Of a DNA stretch of 50,038 nucleotides, positions 16,737 to 26,257 are shown one piece after another. Within the stretch, counting starts at the first letter, position 1. Each line of letters begins with the position of its first letter. A program made the position numbers and the translations under genes. The DNA is from Myxococcaceae bacterium (GTDB lineage: Bacteria > Myxococcota > Myxococcia > Myxococcales > UBA5297), in the NCBI GenBank assembly GCA_017500825.1, contig JAFVYB010000055.1:1-50038 (forward strand), read 5' to 3'. The notes below the pieces were generated by a model. That model saw nothing but the letters and a program-made list of their open reading frames with translations, had not been told where the DNA came from and ran no database searches.

Positions 16737-17849
16737 ATGTCCCCGAGTGATGACGCCGCGCCCCGTGCCGCCCTGACCGCCCGCCTGTCGCCGCCGAGGT
16801 GTCGCTGGCTCTTGCCCGCGCTCTCGTTCGCGTTCGTCCTCTCTGCCCAGCTCTCGGTGGCTCTGGGCGAGTCGTCGCTCGATGTGGCCGAGGCTTTGAC
16901 GCGTCCCGAGTCGACCGCCGCCGCCATCCTCTTTGAATTGCGCCTGCCGCACGCCGCGCTCTGTGCCCTTGTCGGCGCCGCGCTCGCCTTCGCCGGAGCC
17001 GCGCTGCAGGCGCTTTTGCGCAACCCGCTCGCCGACCCCTTCATCCTCGGCGTTTCCGGGGGAGCTGCCCTGGGCGCCACGACTAGCCTCGCCCTGGGCG
17101 GTGCCTCGCTCGGACTCTTTCTCGCCACGCCCTGCCGCCATCTGCCTGGCACTGTCGCCGGACTGTGCCAGGCCACCTTTGGCGAATCGCCCACCACACT
17201 CGCGGCGCTCATCGGCGCGCTCGCCGCCACGGCCATTGTCCACGGCGCGTCCAAGGTCTCTGGCCGCGTGAGCCCCCTGCGCGCGCTCCTCGCTGGCGTC
17301 GTCTTCAACGCCCTGGCTTCGGCGGCGATCACCTTCGTCAAGGTCCTCTCGCCCCCTGACCGACTCGGCGAAGTGACGCACTGGCTCTCCGGCAGCCTCG
17401 GCTATCCGGGCACGGGCACGCTCATCGCGCTGGCGATCTTCGAAGCCATCGCCATCGCCGTCGTCTTTGTCGGCGCCCACAGCCTCAACCTCCTCTCGCT
17501 CGGCGATCGCGGCGCCGCCCTGCTCGGCCTCGACGTGAATCGCGCCCGCGCCACCCTCTTCTTCGCCCTCTCGCTCCTCGTGGCCGCGGCTGTGTCTGTC
17601 TCGGGGATGATCGGCTTTGTCGGACTCGTCGTGCCGCACCTCGTGCGCCGGGCGAGCGGGGCGGATCAGCGGCGACTTCTGCCCGCCAGCGCCCTTGCCG
17701 GCGCCGTTTTTCTCCTCCTCGCCGACCTCGGCGCGCGCTGCCTCTTGCCCCTCATTGGAACGACACCGCCCGTCGGCGCCCTGACCGCCTTTGTCGGCGC
17801 GCCGTTTTTTCTGTGGATGCTCAAAGGTGGCGAGGTCCGCGGCGGCTGA
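16737..17849 (+). CDS. btuC: FecCD/BtuC-family cobalamin transporter permease
   Basis: A 370-residue inner membrane permease with about ten hydrophobic segments. Family marks are FELRLPHAALCALVGAALAF, GAALQALLRNPLADPFILGV, SGGAALGA, and near the end SGMIGFVGLVVPHLVRR, the loop that contacts the ATPase. It should form the membrane channel of the B12 importer with BtuF. The ATPase subunit BtuD would normally follow, but the next gene is an unrelated protein kinase and no ABC ATPase is seen anywhere in the window, so BtuD must be encoded elsewhere. Confidence 0.93.
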   Translation: MSPSDDAAPRAALTARLSPPRCRWLLPALSFAFVLSAQLSVALGESSLDVAEALTRPESTAAAILFELRLPHAALCALVGAALAFAGAALQALLRNPLADPFILGVSGGAALGATTSLALGGASLGLFLATPCRHLPGTVAGLCQATFGESPTTLAALIGALAATAIVHGASKVSGRVSPLRALLAGVVFNALASAAITFVKVLSPPDRLGEVTHWLSGSLGYPGTGTLIALAIFEAIAIAVVFVGAHSLNLLSLGDRGAALLGLDVNRARATLFFALSLLVAAAVSVSGMIGFVGLVVPHLVRRASGADQRRLLPASALAGAVFLLLADLGARCLLPLIGTTPPVGALTAFVGAPFFLWMLKGGEVRGG

Positions 17850-17971
17850 AAACGCGCCCGCGTCGCGCTGGAAAAACGCCCCTCGCCGAGGTGGTTCGTT
17901 CGCCTGGGCGAGGCCTTGTCTCGACTCGAAGAATTTGTAGGGTGCGCGCCTTTTTTCGAGAGAGGCCCCGA

Positions 17972-20900
17972 GTGGAACCCACATTGAATGACGCCGCCCG
18001 GTCGGCGCGCGTTGTCCAGAGCGCCCTCGATCTCGGGCTTGTCTCGACTGCCGAGGCCGCGATCGCGCTGGCGGCGATTGAGCGCGGCGAGGTGTCTGAT
18101 CCTGTCGAATGGCTGCGCGCGCGCGGCATGATTGGCGAGTCGTCGATGGCCTGCCTCAGAGAGTCGATGGCGCAGGCCGTGGAGTCCGGGGAGACCTTCT
18201 CTCTGTCGGTGTCCGAGGCTTCGCCGGGGGCGAACCTGTCCGCTCGGCCGCCCGTTTTCGCCAGCAAATCGACCCGCGAGACGACCGCGCCCGAGCCGGG
18301 ACGCCTGCCCAAGGCCACGGCTCCCAAGCCCAGGGAACCGAGGCCGATCGCGCCGCCGATGGAAGACGAGTCTGGCCCCACCCAGCCGCCGCCGATGAGC
18401 GCCGAGGAAGCGCCCCGCGCTGGACAGGCAGCCGCGGGTGACGGGGGCGAGGAGCAGGTGACGAGGACGGGACGGCTCTCGAAGTCGCCGCGCGTTCGCG
18501 GGCCCATCAGAACGCCCGGGACAAGGCCTTGCGCCCAGCAGGTCGTGCCACCTCTGGTTTCGCAGGACGGGACCGCCGTCGCCGAGCCGGGCGCCGAGGG
18601 TTTGGCCATCGAGCAGCCAGGCCGCTACAGCTTCCGCTACCTGCACGCGAGCGGGGGGCAGGCGCGCATCCTTCTCGTCCACGACGAACAGATTGGCCGC
18701 GACGTGGCGCTCAAGGAGGTCTCCCTCGACGAATTGCGGGCCGCGGACAGGACCAGCGCCAGTCGAAGCTCATTGACCAGCGCCGAGATGCAGCGGCTGC
18801 TTCGGGAGGCGCGCGTCACCGGGCAGCTGGAGCACCCCAACATCGTGCCGGTTTACGACCTCGGGCGACGGCGCGACGGCGCGCTCTACTACACGATGCG
18901 CTTTGTCCGGGGCGTGACCCTCTCGCAGCGACTCAGGGCCTGCAAAACGCTCGGCGAGCGACTGCGCCTGCTCAAGCCCTTCCTCGATCTGTGCAACGCC
19001 ATTGCCTACGCGCACAGCCGCGGCGTCATTCACCGCGACCTCAAGCCGGCCAACGCCATGGTGGGCGAGTTCGGCGAGACGGTGCTGCTCGACTGGGGCA
19101 TCGCCAAAGTGACCGGGCGCGACGAGATCCGCTGCGTCGACATCTCCAACGAGGCCAAGCTGCTGCAGGAGCAGGACATCGCCAACACCGTCGCGGGCGA
19201 GGCGATCGGCACGCCGGGATACATGAGCCCCGAGCAGGCCAGGGGGCTGGTCGACGAGATCGACGAGCGCACCGATGTCTTCGGGCTCGGCGCCATCCTC
19301 TACCAAATCCTCACCGGCACCCCGCCCTACAGAGGCGGCAAGGAGGATGAGCTGCTCGCGCGCGCCCGCAGCGGCAGGGTGGCCAGCGTGCTCAAGCTCT
19401 GCCAGGACGCGCCCAGGCCGCTGGCGGCCATCGCCGAAAAGGCGCTTCAGGCCGACAAGTCCGCCCGCTACCAGAGCGCCAAGGAGCTGGCCGAGGAGAT
19501 CGACGCCTACATGACCGGCGGTCGAGTCTCTGCCTACGCCTACAGCTCGCGCGAGCTCCTCGTCCGCTTCGCCCGCCAGCACCGGTTGCTCATCACCAGC
19601 GCGGCGCTCCTCTTCGCGGTCGTCTGCGCGGCCCTCGTGGTGGTGAGCGTGTCTCTGCGCCAACAGCGGGAGGCCAACGCCGCCCTCGCCGAGTCACGCG
19701 AGCAGGAATACAGCGAGCGCCTCGGGGCCAATCTCAACCTCGCCGACATGCACGCCCGCGCCGCCGAGCGCTTCATCGCCCAGCATCGATTCGCCTCCGC
19801 GGCCAACAGCGCCCTGCTCTCGCTCAAGCACAATCCGGCGCACCCCAAGAGCGCCTACTTTTCGGAGAAGCGGCACGGCTTCAGCGAGCGGGCGCGTTTT
19901 TTGCGCGTTCTGGCGGCCTCGGCCCTCTACCAGGCGCGCCTGCGCAACTTCGTCTCCACAGACTGGATCTTCGTCGGCGACGACGCGCTCACCTCGCCGG
20001 TCTTCTCGCCCGACGAGACGCTTCTGGCGGCGGGCAGCTACGACGCGCGCCTGCGCATCTGGGACCTCACGAGCGGCACGCTCCTCAGCGAGCTCAAGGG
20101 CCATGAGTCGCGCATCACCAGCGTCGACTGGTCGCCCGACGGACGCCTCATCGCCTCGGCGGCGCAGGAACCTCGCGTTCTGTTGTGGGACGCCTCGACC
20201 GGCAGGATCGCGCGCGTTCTGGAAGGCCACACGCGAGCTGTCCGCGCTGTCGCCTTTTCGCCGGATGGCCGCCTCCTCGCCTCGGCTGGCCTCGATGGAA
20301 CGGCCCGGGTCTGGGAGGTCGCGAGCGGCCAAACGCTGCGCCGCGTGGCCATCGAAGAGGGAACGGTCGAGATCAACGACGTGGCCTTTTCCGCCGACGC
20401 CACCCACCTCGCGCTGGGCTGCGCCGACGGGACCTTGCGCCGCGTTTCGCTCCTGACAGACGCGCCGCCCGAGACGCTTTTGCGCCGCACCGGTGAGATT
20501 TGGACCATCGAGGTCCTGCAGAACGACGAGAAGCGCCGTCTTCTGGCCGCGGGCCGCACCGAAAAGGGCATCGTCGAGATCGACGAAAACGGGCGGCCGA
20601 CGATGACCATGGAGGGCCACGGCAACGGCATCTCCGATTTGGCCTACGGACCAGAGGGCAAATACATCGCCTCGTCGAGCTACGACGGCACGGTGCGCGT
20701 CTGGAGTTCGCTGTCGGGCGCGCCGGTGCTGACGTTGGAGGGCCACCGCGATTTCGTCTCGGGACTGGCCTTCGCGCGCAAAAAAAGCCTGCTCGCCAGC
20801 ACCAGCTTCGACAACACGGTCCGACTCTGGAGCAAGCGCGCCACCGAGCTGCCGCGACTGGTCGGCCACACAGAGGCCATCCACAGCCTGGCCTACGCTC

Positions 20901-21799
20901 CGGACGGCGGCCGCATCGCCTCGGGCAGCTGGGACAAGACGGTGCGCCTCTGGGACGCCGCCACCGGACGCCTGCTGCACACCCTGCGCGGCCACGCCTC
21001 GATCGTGACCGACATCGTCTTTTCACCCGACGGACGCCGCCTTCTGTCGGCCTCGCGCGACGGCACAGCGCGCGTCTGGGACACCGTCCTGGGAACGCTG
21101 GAGCGCACTCTGATCAACCGCGACGGCAGCGAGGTGGAATGCGCGGCCTTCTCTCCAGACGGCAGCCTCGTCGCCACGGGCTCGGGCATGGGCGGCCAGA
21201 TCTACCTGTGGGACGCCAGGAGCGGAGCGTTCCTCAGGGCGCTCGAAGGGCATCAGGCGCTCGTCTCGTCCCTCTCGTTCTCGCGCGACGGCAGGCGCCT
21301 GGCCTCGTCGAGCCGCGACAAGAAGGTGCTCGTCTTCGATGTCGCCACGGGCGCGGTGATGAATCAATTCACGGGCGGCCACGGCGACTGGATTTCCGAT
21401 GTCGAGTGGGGACCGGGCGACGAGACGCTGCTCACGGCGGGCAAGGACGCCCTGGCCATTCGCTGGGACCTGGCGCGCGGCGTCGAGAGCGGCCGCTTCC
21501 TCGGCCACGAGCAGTGGATCAACAACGTCGAGATCTCCCCGAGCGGTCGGCTGCTGGCCACGGCGAGCGACGACAGGAGCGTGCGCGTCTGGAACGCCGG
21601 AACGGGCGAGCTGCTCCTCATCATCAACACCGTCATGGAGGCCACGGGCATCGCCTTCTCGCGCGACGATCGGACGCTGGCCATCGGCGACGGCACCCAC
21701 CTCTCGCTCTACCCGATGGATTTTTCGCTGCTCGACGTGGACCCGGAGGCGGCGCTTCAGGAGGCGGCGCGGGCGTCCATGATTGGCGGCGGGCGGTGA
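17972..21799 (+). CDS. Membrane Ser/Thr protein kinase with 14-blade WD40 sensor region
   Basis: About 1275 residues. A short helical domain and a Pro-rich linker precede a Hanks-type kinase: ALKEVSL (catalytic Lys near 247), HRDLKPAN (near 352), DWGIAK in place of DFG (near 373), GTPGYMSPEQA and TDVFGLGAILYQILTG. A transmembrane helix (SAALLFAVVCAALVVVSVSL, near 541-560) is followed by a helical linker and about 14 WD40-like blades ending in motifs such as RIWD, LLWD, RVWE and RLWD, enough for two seven-bladed propellers. If the topology is simple, the kinase is cytoplasmic and the propellers periplasmic. The frame is open from 17813 inside btuC; GTG 17972 with AGAGAGG before it gives the best start. 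The target is unknown. Confidence 0.9.
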   Translation: MEPTLNDAARSARVVQSALDLGLVSTAEAAIALAAIERGEVSDPVEWLRARGMIGESSMACLRESMAQAVESGETFSLSVSEASPGANLSARPPVFASKSTRETTAPEPGRLPKATAPKPREPRPIAPPMEDESGPTQPPPMSAEEAPRAGQAAAGDGGEEQVTRTGRLSKSPRVRGPIRTPGTRPCAQQVVPPLVSQDGTAVAEPGAEGLAIEQPGRYSFRYLHASGGQARILLVHDEQIGRDVALKEVSLDELRAADRTSASRSSLTSAEMQRLLREARVTGQLEHPNIVPVYDLGRRRDGALYYTMRFVRGVTLSQRLRACKTLGERLRLLKPFLDLCNAIAYAHSRGVIHRDLKPANAMVGEFGETVLLDWGIAKVTGRDEIRCVDISNEAKLLQEQDIANTVAGEAIGTPGYMSPEQARGLVDEIDERTDVFGLGAILYQILTGTPPYRGGKEDELLARARSGRVASVLKLCQDAPRPLAAIAEKALQADKSARYQSAKELAEEIDAYMTGGRVSAYAYSSRELLVRFARQHRLLITSAALLFAVVCAALVVVSVSLRQQREANAALAESREQEYSERLGANLNLADMHARAAERFIAQHRFASAANSALLSLKHNPAHPKSAYFSEKRHGFSERARFLRVLAASALYQARLRNFVSTDWIFVGDDALTSPVFSPDETLLAAGSYDARLRIWDLTSGTLLSELKGHESRITSVDWSPDGRLIASAAQEPRVLLWDASTGRIARVLEGHTRAVRAVAFSPDGRLLASAGLDGTARVWEVASGQTLRRVAIEEGTVEINDVAFSADATHLALGCADGTLRRVSLLTDAPPETLLRRTGEIWTIEVLQNDEKRRLLAAGRTEKGIVEIDENGRPTMTMEGHGNGISDLAYGPEGKYIASSSYDGTVRVWSSLSGAPVLTLEGHRDFVSGLAFARKKSLLASTSFDNTVRLWSKRATELPRLVGHTEAIHSLAYAPDGGRIASGSWDKTVRLWDAATGRLLHTLRGHASIVTDIVFSPDGRRLLSASRDGTARVWDTVLGTLERTLINRDGSEVECAAFSPDGSLVATGSGMGGQIYLWDARSGAFLRALEGHQALVSSLSFSRDGRRLASSSRDKKVLVFDVATGAVMNQFTGGHGDWISDVEWGPGDETLLTAGKDALAIRWDLARGVESGRFLGHEQWINNVEISPSGRLLATASDDRSVRVWNAGTGELLLIINTVMEATGIAFSRDDRTLAIGDGTHLSLYPMDFSLLDVDPEAALQEAARASMIGGGR

Positions 21800-22578
21800 G
21801 TCACGTGTCCAAGGTCAGGCTCACGCTCGAATACGACGGGACCGATTACGTCGGGTGGCAGTGGCAGCCGAACGGCCCCTCGATTCAGGGCGCGATCGAA
21901 GCCGCGCTGGAGAGGCTCCTCAAGAAGCCGGTGCGCGTCAGCGCCTCTGGACGAACCGACGCCGGGGTGCACGCGCTGGGTCAGACAGCCACCTTTGTCC
22001 CGCCGTTCGAGTTGCCGCTGCGCGCCTACGTCGCCGGACTCACCTCGATTTTGCCGCGCGACATCGCCGTCATCGACGCCTGCCACGTGCCGGACGACTT
22101 CGACGCGCGCCGCTCCGCCCTGGGCAAGCGCTACCGCTACCGCGTCCTCAACCGCCCGCAGCGCTCCCCCCTGCGCCGCCGCCATCGCTGGGAGGTCTTC
22201 CAGCCCCTCGACGTGGACGCCATGGCCCGCGCCGTTCAGCCGCTTCTTGGCCGCCACGACTTCAGCGCCTTCCGCGCCAGCAACTGCGAGGCCAAAAGCC
22301 CGGTGAAACTGCTCACGCGCGCCGACATCCGCCGCGAGGACGACGAGGTGACGCTCGAATTCGTGGGCGACGGCTTCCTCAAGCAGATGGTGCGCAACAT
22401 CGTCGGCACCCTGGTCGAGGTGGGGCTTCACCGCAGGCAGCCCGAGTCTGTCGCCGCGACGCTGCAATCGCTGGATCGCCGCGAGGCTGGCCCGACAGCG
22501 CCGCCCCAGGGGCTCTTCCTTGTCGAGGTCTTCTACAAACCAGTCGAGGGACTGCCCGCGCGTTCGTGTCGCACCTGA
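21796..22578 (+). CDS. truA: tRNA pseudouridine synthase A
   Basis: Converts uridines 38-40 in the tRNA anticodon arm to pseudouridine. The 260-residue length is usual. Motifs seen are RLTLEYDGTDYVGWQWQP, SASGRTDAGVHALGQ with the catalytic Asp, GKRYRYRVLNRP, and the C-terminal FLKQMVRNIVGTLVEVG. The start is taken as GTG 21796, which overlaps the kinase stop as GTGA; GTG 21805 is an equally possible start three codons later. Position behind the kinase gene implies translational coupling without suggesting a shared function. Confidence 0.95.
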   Translation: MSHVSKVRLTLEYDGTDYVGWQWQPNGPSIQGAIEAALERLLKKPVRVSASGRTDAGVHALGQTATFVPPFELPLRAYVAGLTSILPRDIAVIDACHVPDDFDARRSALGKRYRYRVLNRPQRSPLRRRHRWEVFQPLDVDAMARAVQPLLGRHDFSAFRASNCEAKSPVKLLTRADIRREDDEVTLEFVGDGFLKQMVRNIVGTLVEVGLHRRQPESVAATLQSLDRREAGPTAPPQGLFLVEVFYKPVEGLPARSCRT

Positions 22579-22714
22579 CACGGCGATCAGGCCCGACCGC
22601 TCGCTTGCCTTCAGGGATTTTAAAAAGCCCAATGATTTCAAGTGGTTGCGAGATGACACGCGCTGGCGTCGATTTCGCATGATGGTCGCGCCACCCTCTC
22701 GAAAGCCCCTGCCC

Positions 22715-23476
22715 ATGCGCCCGCGCTTCCCGCTCACATTGGCCGCCCTTCTGGCCCTGATCGCGCTCTTCACCGTCGCGCCCGCGTCCGCCATGGCCAC
22801 CGAAGAAGTCGCCGCCGCGCCCGAAGTCGCTCAGGCAACGGCGCCCCTGCCCGCTGGCGAGGTCGAGTCAGACAACAGCGCGCCCTTCCTCGACGAGCCG
22901 CCCGAAGATTTCCGCCCGCGCGGCCCCTTTGTCAGCGTCGGCTACGGTCTGCACCGCTACGCGATGAAGTCGCTCTCGATGGAGCAGGACTCGAACGACC
23001 GCCGCCTCTTCGACGGCGCCGCCCTCTCGATTCAGGCCGGTTACCTGTCGAGCTGGGGCGGGCTCGTCGGCGTCGACTGGGCGCACCACTCGGGCAAGAC
23101 CACGCTCAACACCCTGGCCGCGTCCATGTCGCTCAGGCTGCGCACGGATTTCCTCTCGCTGCTCGTCGGCATGCAGTTTGGCGGGCGCATCCGCTTCCAT
23201 CTGGCCCTGCTCGCGGGCGTGGCGTTGGCCCAGTTCGATCGCGGCATCCGCGTCGACGAGGAGGTGGACGGCGAACGCGTCTCACGGCGCGACGCGCGCG
23301 TGTCGTCGGCGCAAGGGTTCACGCTCGGCGTCGAGATGGGACTCGTCGTGATGCCCATGTCCTGGCTGGCCATCGGACTGCGCGCCCGGGCGGCCTCTCC
23401 CCTGTTCAGCGACGCGCTCGAAGACACCGGCGGCATCACCCTCGGCTTGAGCGCGGCCTTTGTCTTTCCACTCTGA
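22715..23476 (+). CDS. Predicted outer membrane beta-barrel protein, function unknown
   Basis: About 253 residues with a clear signal peptide (FPLTLAALLALIALFTVAPA, cut near SAMA). An acidic and Pro-rich linker follows, then alternating strands: GPFVSVGYGLHRYAM, LSIQAGYLSSWGGLVGVDWA, LRLRTDFLSLLVGMQFGG and a terminal ITLGLSAAFVFPL. The pattern and hydrophobic end suit a small eight- to ten-strand barrel. ATG 22715 is chosen for the signal peptide; ATG 22682 or 22679 upstream are possible and none has a good ribosome site. No family is recognised. Confidence 0.7.
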   Translation: MRPRFPLTLAALLALIALFTVAPASAMATEEVAAAPEVAQATAPLPAGEVESDNSAPFLDEPPEDFRPRGPFVSVGYGLHRYAMKSLSMEQDSNDRRLFDGAALSIQAGYLSSWGGLVGVDWAHHSGKTTLNTLAASMSLRLRTDFLSLLVGMQFGGRIRFHLALLAGVALAQFDRGIRVDEEVDGERVSRRDARVSSAQGFTLGVEMGLVVMPMSWLAIGLRARAASPLFSDALEDTGGITLGLSAAFVFPL

Positions 23477-23558
23477 CGTTTTCGCGCCGACGCCTCCTGA
23501 CGCTCGCGCCGCTTCCTCCCCCAAACGCCCCGCAGCCAGTCGCCCAACGCCGAAAGCC

Positions 23559-24011
23559 ATGCGCTCCCGCCCCACCCGTTCCCGCTTCCCCAGCCTTCGA
23601 ACCGCTCTTGGCGCCGCGCTCGCCATGGGCCTGACTCAGGCGTCCTGCGCCTACTGCGATCGGGACACCGCCGCCGATGGCCGCTACGAGGTCGTCTCCG
23701 ATTGCGGCGGCAGCCTGCGGCAGGGCGTGCTCGTCGTCGGTCCCTCCCCCGAGGGCTACGAGGGCGGCGAATACGTGCTCGGCGATGAGAGCGAGGTCTG
23801 CGCGCGGACGATCGTCACGGGCGCCGAGGCGCTGGGGCTGCCGGACGAGACGGTCACGGTCGAAGGCGACAGGCGCTTTTCGCTGAGCGGCATGGCGCGC
23901 GGTCTGGAGCTGACCTGCGGCTCGGAGCACTTCGGCGACGAGGTCGTCCTCTTTTGTCGCCTGCCGGGCGGGGATCTCGCGTGCGTGGCCTTTGTGCAGC
24001 CGGTCGGTTGA
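23559..24011 (+). CDS. Small exported Cys-rich protein, function unknown
   Basis: A 150-residue protein with a basic start (RSRPTRSRF) and a hydrophobic stretch LGAALAMGLTQASC. The Cys after QAS could be a lipidation site, but the lipobox is poor. The mature part has several Cys (CAYC, SDCGG, EVCART, LTCGS, VLFC, LACVAF) that may form disulphides outside the cytoplasm. ATG 23559 is chosen for the export signal; the frame is open from 23460 where it overlaps the end of the barrel gene. It probably shares a transcript with that gene, 82 bases apart. Confidence 0.6.
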   Translation: MRSRPTRSRFPSLRTALGAALAMGLTQASCAYCDRDTAADGRYEVVSDCGGSLRQGVLVVGPSPEGYEGGEYVLGDESEVCARTIVTGAEALGLPDETVTVEGDRRFSLSGMARGLELTCGSEHFGDEVVLFCRLPGGDLACVAFVQPVG

Positions 24012-24239
24012 GTCCGGGGTGCTTAATTTGGGTGGCAGCCTCACAGAAAGGAGCCCGCCGCCCTGTCTTCCACAGCCCTGTGGTCCAGACAAAAGCCGCC
24101 CCGCGCCAAGTCGCGCCCGACGCCCGTTTCGCCGCCGTCGATGCCTTGGAAAACGTCGGGGCCGTCGAGCCCTTCGGGGCGGGCGTGTCCGTCGACGACT
24201 TCACGGTCTGGGAGGACTTCGAGGCGATTGGCGCTGCCG

Positions 24240-24953
24240 ATGTGCCTCCTCCTGACGACTTTGCAGGCGCTCGCCGGTTGCGCTTCGCCACGGCTCTATT
24301 TCCGGCCCAGCGGCGAGAGCGATCGCGGGCGTGAACCCGGCGCGTTGCCGGTGTCGTCCATTCCGCTCGTCGATGGCGCAGGACACAGGCGCGGGACGCT
24401 CTGCCTCGGCGCTCAGGGGGTCTACGAGATAGCGCTGTCGCCCGGTGAGCCGCGTCGGCGGGTGCTGCACATCGAGCTTCTCGTCGTCAACGAGGGCGAC
24501 GAGCCGCTCAGCGTCGAGATGAACGCCCAGCGCGTGACCACGATCGACGGTTTGCCTCTGATGCTGCCGGCCCAGCTGCGCGCCCAGGGCGAGGTGGCCG
24601 AATCGCTCACCGTCGCGCCCGGTCAGACGGCGGATGCGGACCTCTTTTTCGAGGTCGACACGTCCACGTCATCGCCCGTGCCAGAGGGGTTTGAACTGGC
24701 CTGGCGTGTCACCTCGGCGCGGGCGGCCTTTCAGGGCTGGAGCGAATTTGTCTCCATCGCGCCCTCGGACAACGCCTACCCGCGCCAGAGCTACCGCGGC
24801 GTCTGGAAGGGCTACTTCTTCCCGGGCTGCGACTCGATTCCGGGCTGGGGTCGCGAGCTGTTTTTCGCCCCCTTCGAAGGTCCGCCGCCGACCGCGATCG
24901 ACGCTTTGCCGCGCGCGCCTGCCCACCTTGACGGCGCCACGCCCTTGAAGTAG
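24240..24953 (+). CDS. Predicted lipoprotein, function unknown
   Basis: About 237 residues. From ATG 24240 the protein reads MCLLLTTLQALAGCASPRLY, a short lipoprotein signal with lipobox LAGC. The frame is open from 24141, and an upstream start would add basic residues (RTSRRLALP) useful in an export signal, so the start is uncertain. The mature part has a strand-rich stretch HIELLVVNEGDEPLSVEMNA and LTVAPGQTADADLFFEVD, suggesting an immunoglobulin-like fold. No family is recognised. It lies 66 bases before acpS. Confidence 0.6.
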   Translation: MCLLLTTLQALAGCASPRLYFRPSGESDRGREPGALPVSSIPLVDGAGHRRGTLCLGAQGVYEIALSPGEPRRRVLHIELLVVNEGDEPLSVEMNAQRVTTIDGLPLMLPAQLRAQGEVAESLTVAPGQTADADLFFEVDTSTSSPVPEGFELAWRVTSARAAFQGWSEFVSIAPSDNAYPRQSYRGVWKGYFFPGCDSIPGWGRELFFAPFEGPPPTAIDALPRAPAHLDGATPLK

Positions 24954-25019
24954 CCCGCCGCGCCCTTGCGGCCCCCGATTTTGGAATCATTTGGTTACTC
25001 GAAGGAGTTGGTTGGGGCG

Positions 25020-25397
25020 ATGGCTGGCTTTTTTGGAATCGGGACCGACCTCGTCGAGGTCGAGCGCATGGCGCGGAGCATTGCCCGGGAGCGCTTCGTC
25101 GAAGAGGTCTTCGGCCCTCGCGAGCGCGCTTATTGCGAGTCGACAGCGCGTCCCGGCGAGCACTTCGCCGCCCGCTTCGCCGCCAAGGAAGCCTTCCTCA
25201 AGGCCATCGGCGTCGGCCTCTTCTCGGGTGTGGCCCTCGCCGACATCGAGGTCGTCAACGAAGAGAGCGGCCGCCCCGCCTTTGCCCTGGGACCGAGCGC
25301 GCGCGCGGCCCTCGAACGCGTCGGCGCCTCTGAGGCCTTTGTCACCCTGAGCCATGTGAAGTCGCTGGCCACGGCGACCGTCGTGGTGCGCTCATGA
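25020..25397 (+). CDS. acpS: Holo-acyl-carrier-protein synthase
   Basis: A 125-residue enzyme that moves the 4'-phosphopantetheine arm from coenzyme A to a serine of acyl carrier protein. GIGTDLVEVERM holds the magnesium-binding Asp and FAARFAAKEAFLKAIGVG the Glu and Lys of the active site; the C-terminal LSHVKSLATATVVV is typical. ATG 25020 starts the conserved domain; AAGGAG lies 12 bases upstream. The stop overlaps the acyltransferase start by ATGA, and an acyl carrier protein follows, so it may serve the lipid-pigment genes here as well as, or instead of, fatty acid synthesis. Confidence 0.95.
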   Translation: MAGFFGIGTDLVEVERMARSIARERFVEEVFGPRERAYCESTARPGEHFAARFAAKEAFLKAIGVGLFSGVALADIEVVNEESGRPAFALGPSARAALERVGASEAFVTLSHVKSLATATVVVRS

Positions 25398-26257
25398 GGC
25401 GGCTTATCCACAAGCTCTGGCACCTCTTTGGGACGGCCTTCTCGTTCGCCTTCTTCGGCGTCTGGGGCACCTGTCTGGCGTGGATCGTGCTGCCAATCGT
25501 CGAGCGCCGCTGTGAGGGTGACGCGGGCGAAAAAGCCATGGCCTGTCGCCGCGCCGTGAGCGCCTCGCTGCGCTTCCTCTTCGGCATCATGTGCTGGTTC
25601 TCGATCTTCGACTTCTCGAACCGGCCCACGTCCGCCGACCTCCCGGACGACAAGCGCTTCGTGCTCATCGCCAACCATCCCTCGCTCGTCGACATGGTGG
25701 CCCTGCTCTCCTGCTTTCCCGAGCTCGTCGTGGTGGCCAAGACCACCATGTTCAACAACCCGCTGCTCGGCCCCATCCTGCGGCGCTGCAACTTCATCGA
25801 CGGCGGCGACGGCGGCGTCTTTTCGGGCGCGTCGGTGGTCACGGCGTCGGTGGAGCGGCTGCGCGCGGGCACGCCGGTGCTCATCTTCCCCGAGGGAACG
25901 CGATCTGGCTGGCGCGGCTTTGGAACCTTTCGCCAGGGCGGTTTCGAGATGGCCACTCGCGCCGATGTTCCCCTGCTGCCCGCCTTCATCACGACGCGTC
26001 CGCGCACCCTGATGAAGGGCATGCCCTGGTATCGAATCCCGACCGAGCGCGTGACCATCCGCATCGAGATTGGTGGACTGATCCACGCCGAGCCAGACGA
26101 GAGCGCCCGCCAGCTCAAGTCGCGCGTGCAGGCCGTCTACGAGCGCCGTCTGACTGAACTCGGCATGGTGCGCGACGACGCCGCTCAGCCATCCGCCCTC
26201 CCGGGTGAGACAGGCGACAAAGACAACCAACAACAGGCCGAGGAGTCGGCCGCTTAG
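25394..26257 (+). CDS. PlsC-family acyltransferase
   Basis: A 287-residue membrane-associated acyltransferase of the lysophosphatidate acyltransferase superfamily. Motif I is NHPSLVDMV (His-x4-Asp), motif III is FPEGTRSGW, and LLPAFITTRP fits motif IV. An N-terminal hydrophobic segment (FSFAFFGVWGTCLAWIVLPI) anchors it. Proteins of this kind occur in aryl-polyene gene clusters, where they attach the acyl chain to a lipid; the neighbouring carrier protein and ligase support that role over general phospholipid synthesis. The C-terminal 30 residues are polar and not conserved in look. Confidence 0.88.
   Translation: MRRLIHKLWHLFGTAFSFAFFGVWGTCLAWIVLPIVERRCEGDAGEKAMACRRAVSASLRFLFGIMCWFSIFDFSNRPTSADLPDDKRFVLIANHPSLVDMVALLSCFPELVVVAKTTMFNNPLLGPILRRCNFIDGGDGGVFSGASVVTASVERLRAGTPVLIFPEGTRSGWRGFGTFRQGGFEMATRADVPLLPAFITTRPRTLMKGMPWYRIPTERVTIRIEIGGLIHAEPDESARQLKSRVQAVYERRLTELGMVRDDAAQPSALPGETGDKDNQQQAEESAA

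Noticed and set aside
16056..17984. 642-codon minus-strand frame across btuF and btuC
   Set aside because: Arg/Gly/Glu-rich shadow of two recognised genes.
23954..24334. 126-codon plus-strand frame before the lipoprotein gene
   Set aside because: The acidic stretch looks protein-like, but there is no ribosome site, it overlaps two better-supported exported proteins, and no domain is recognised.
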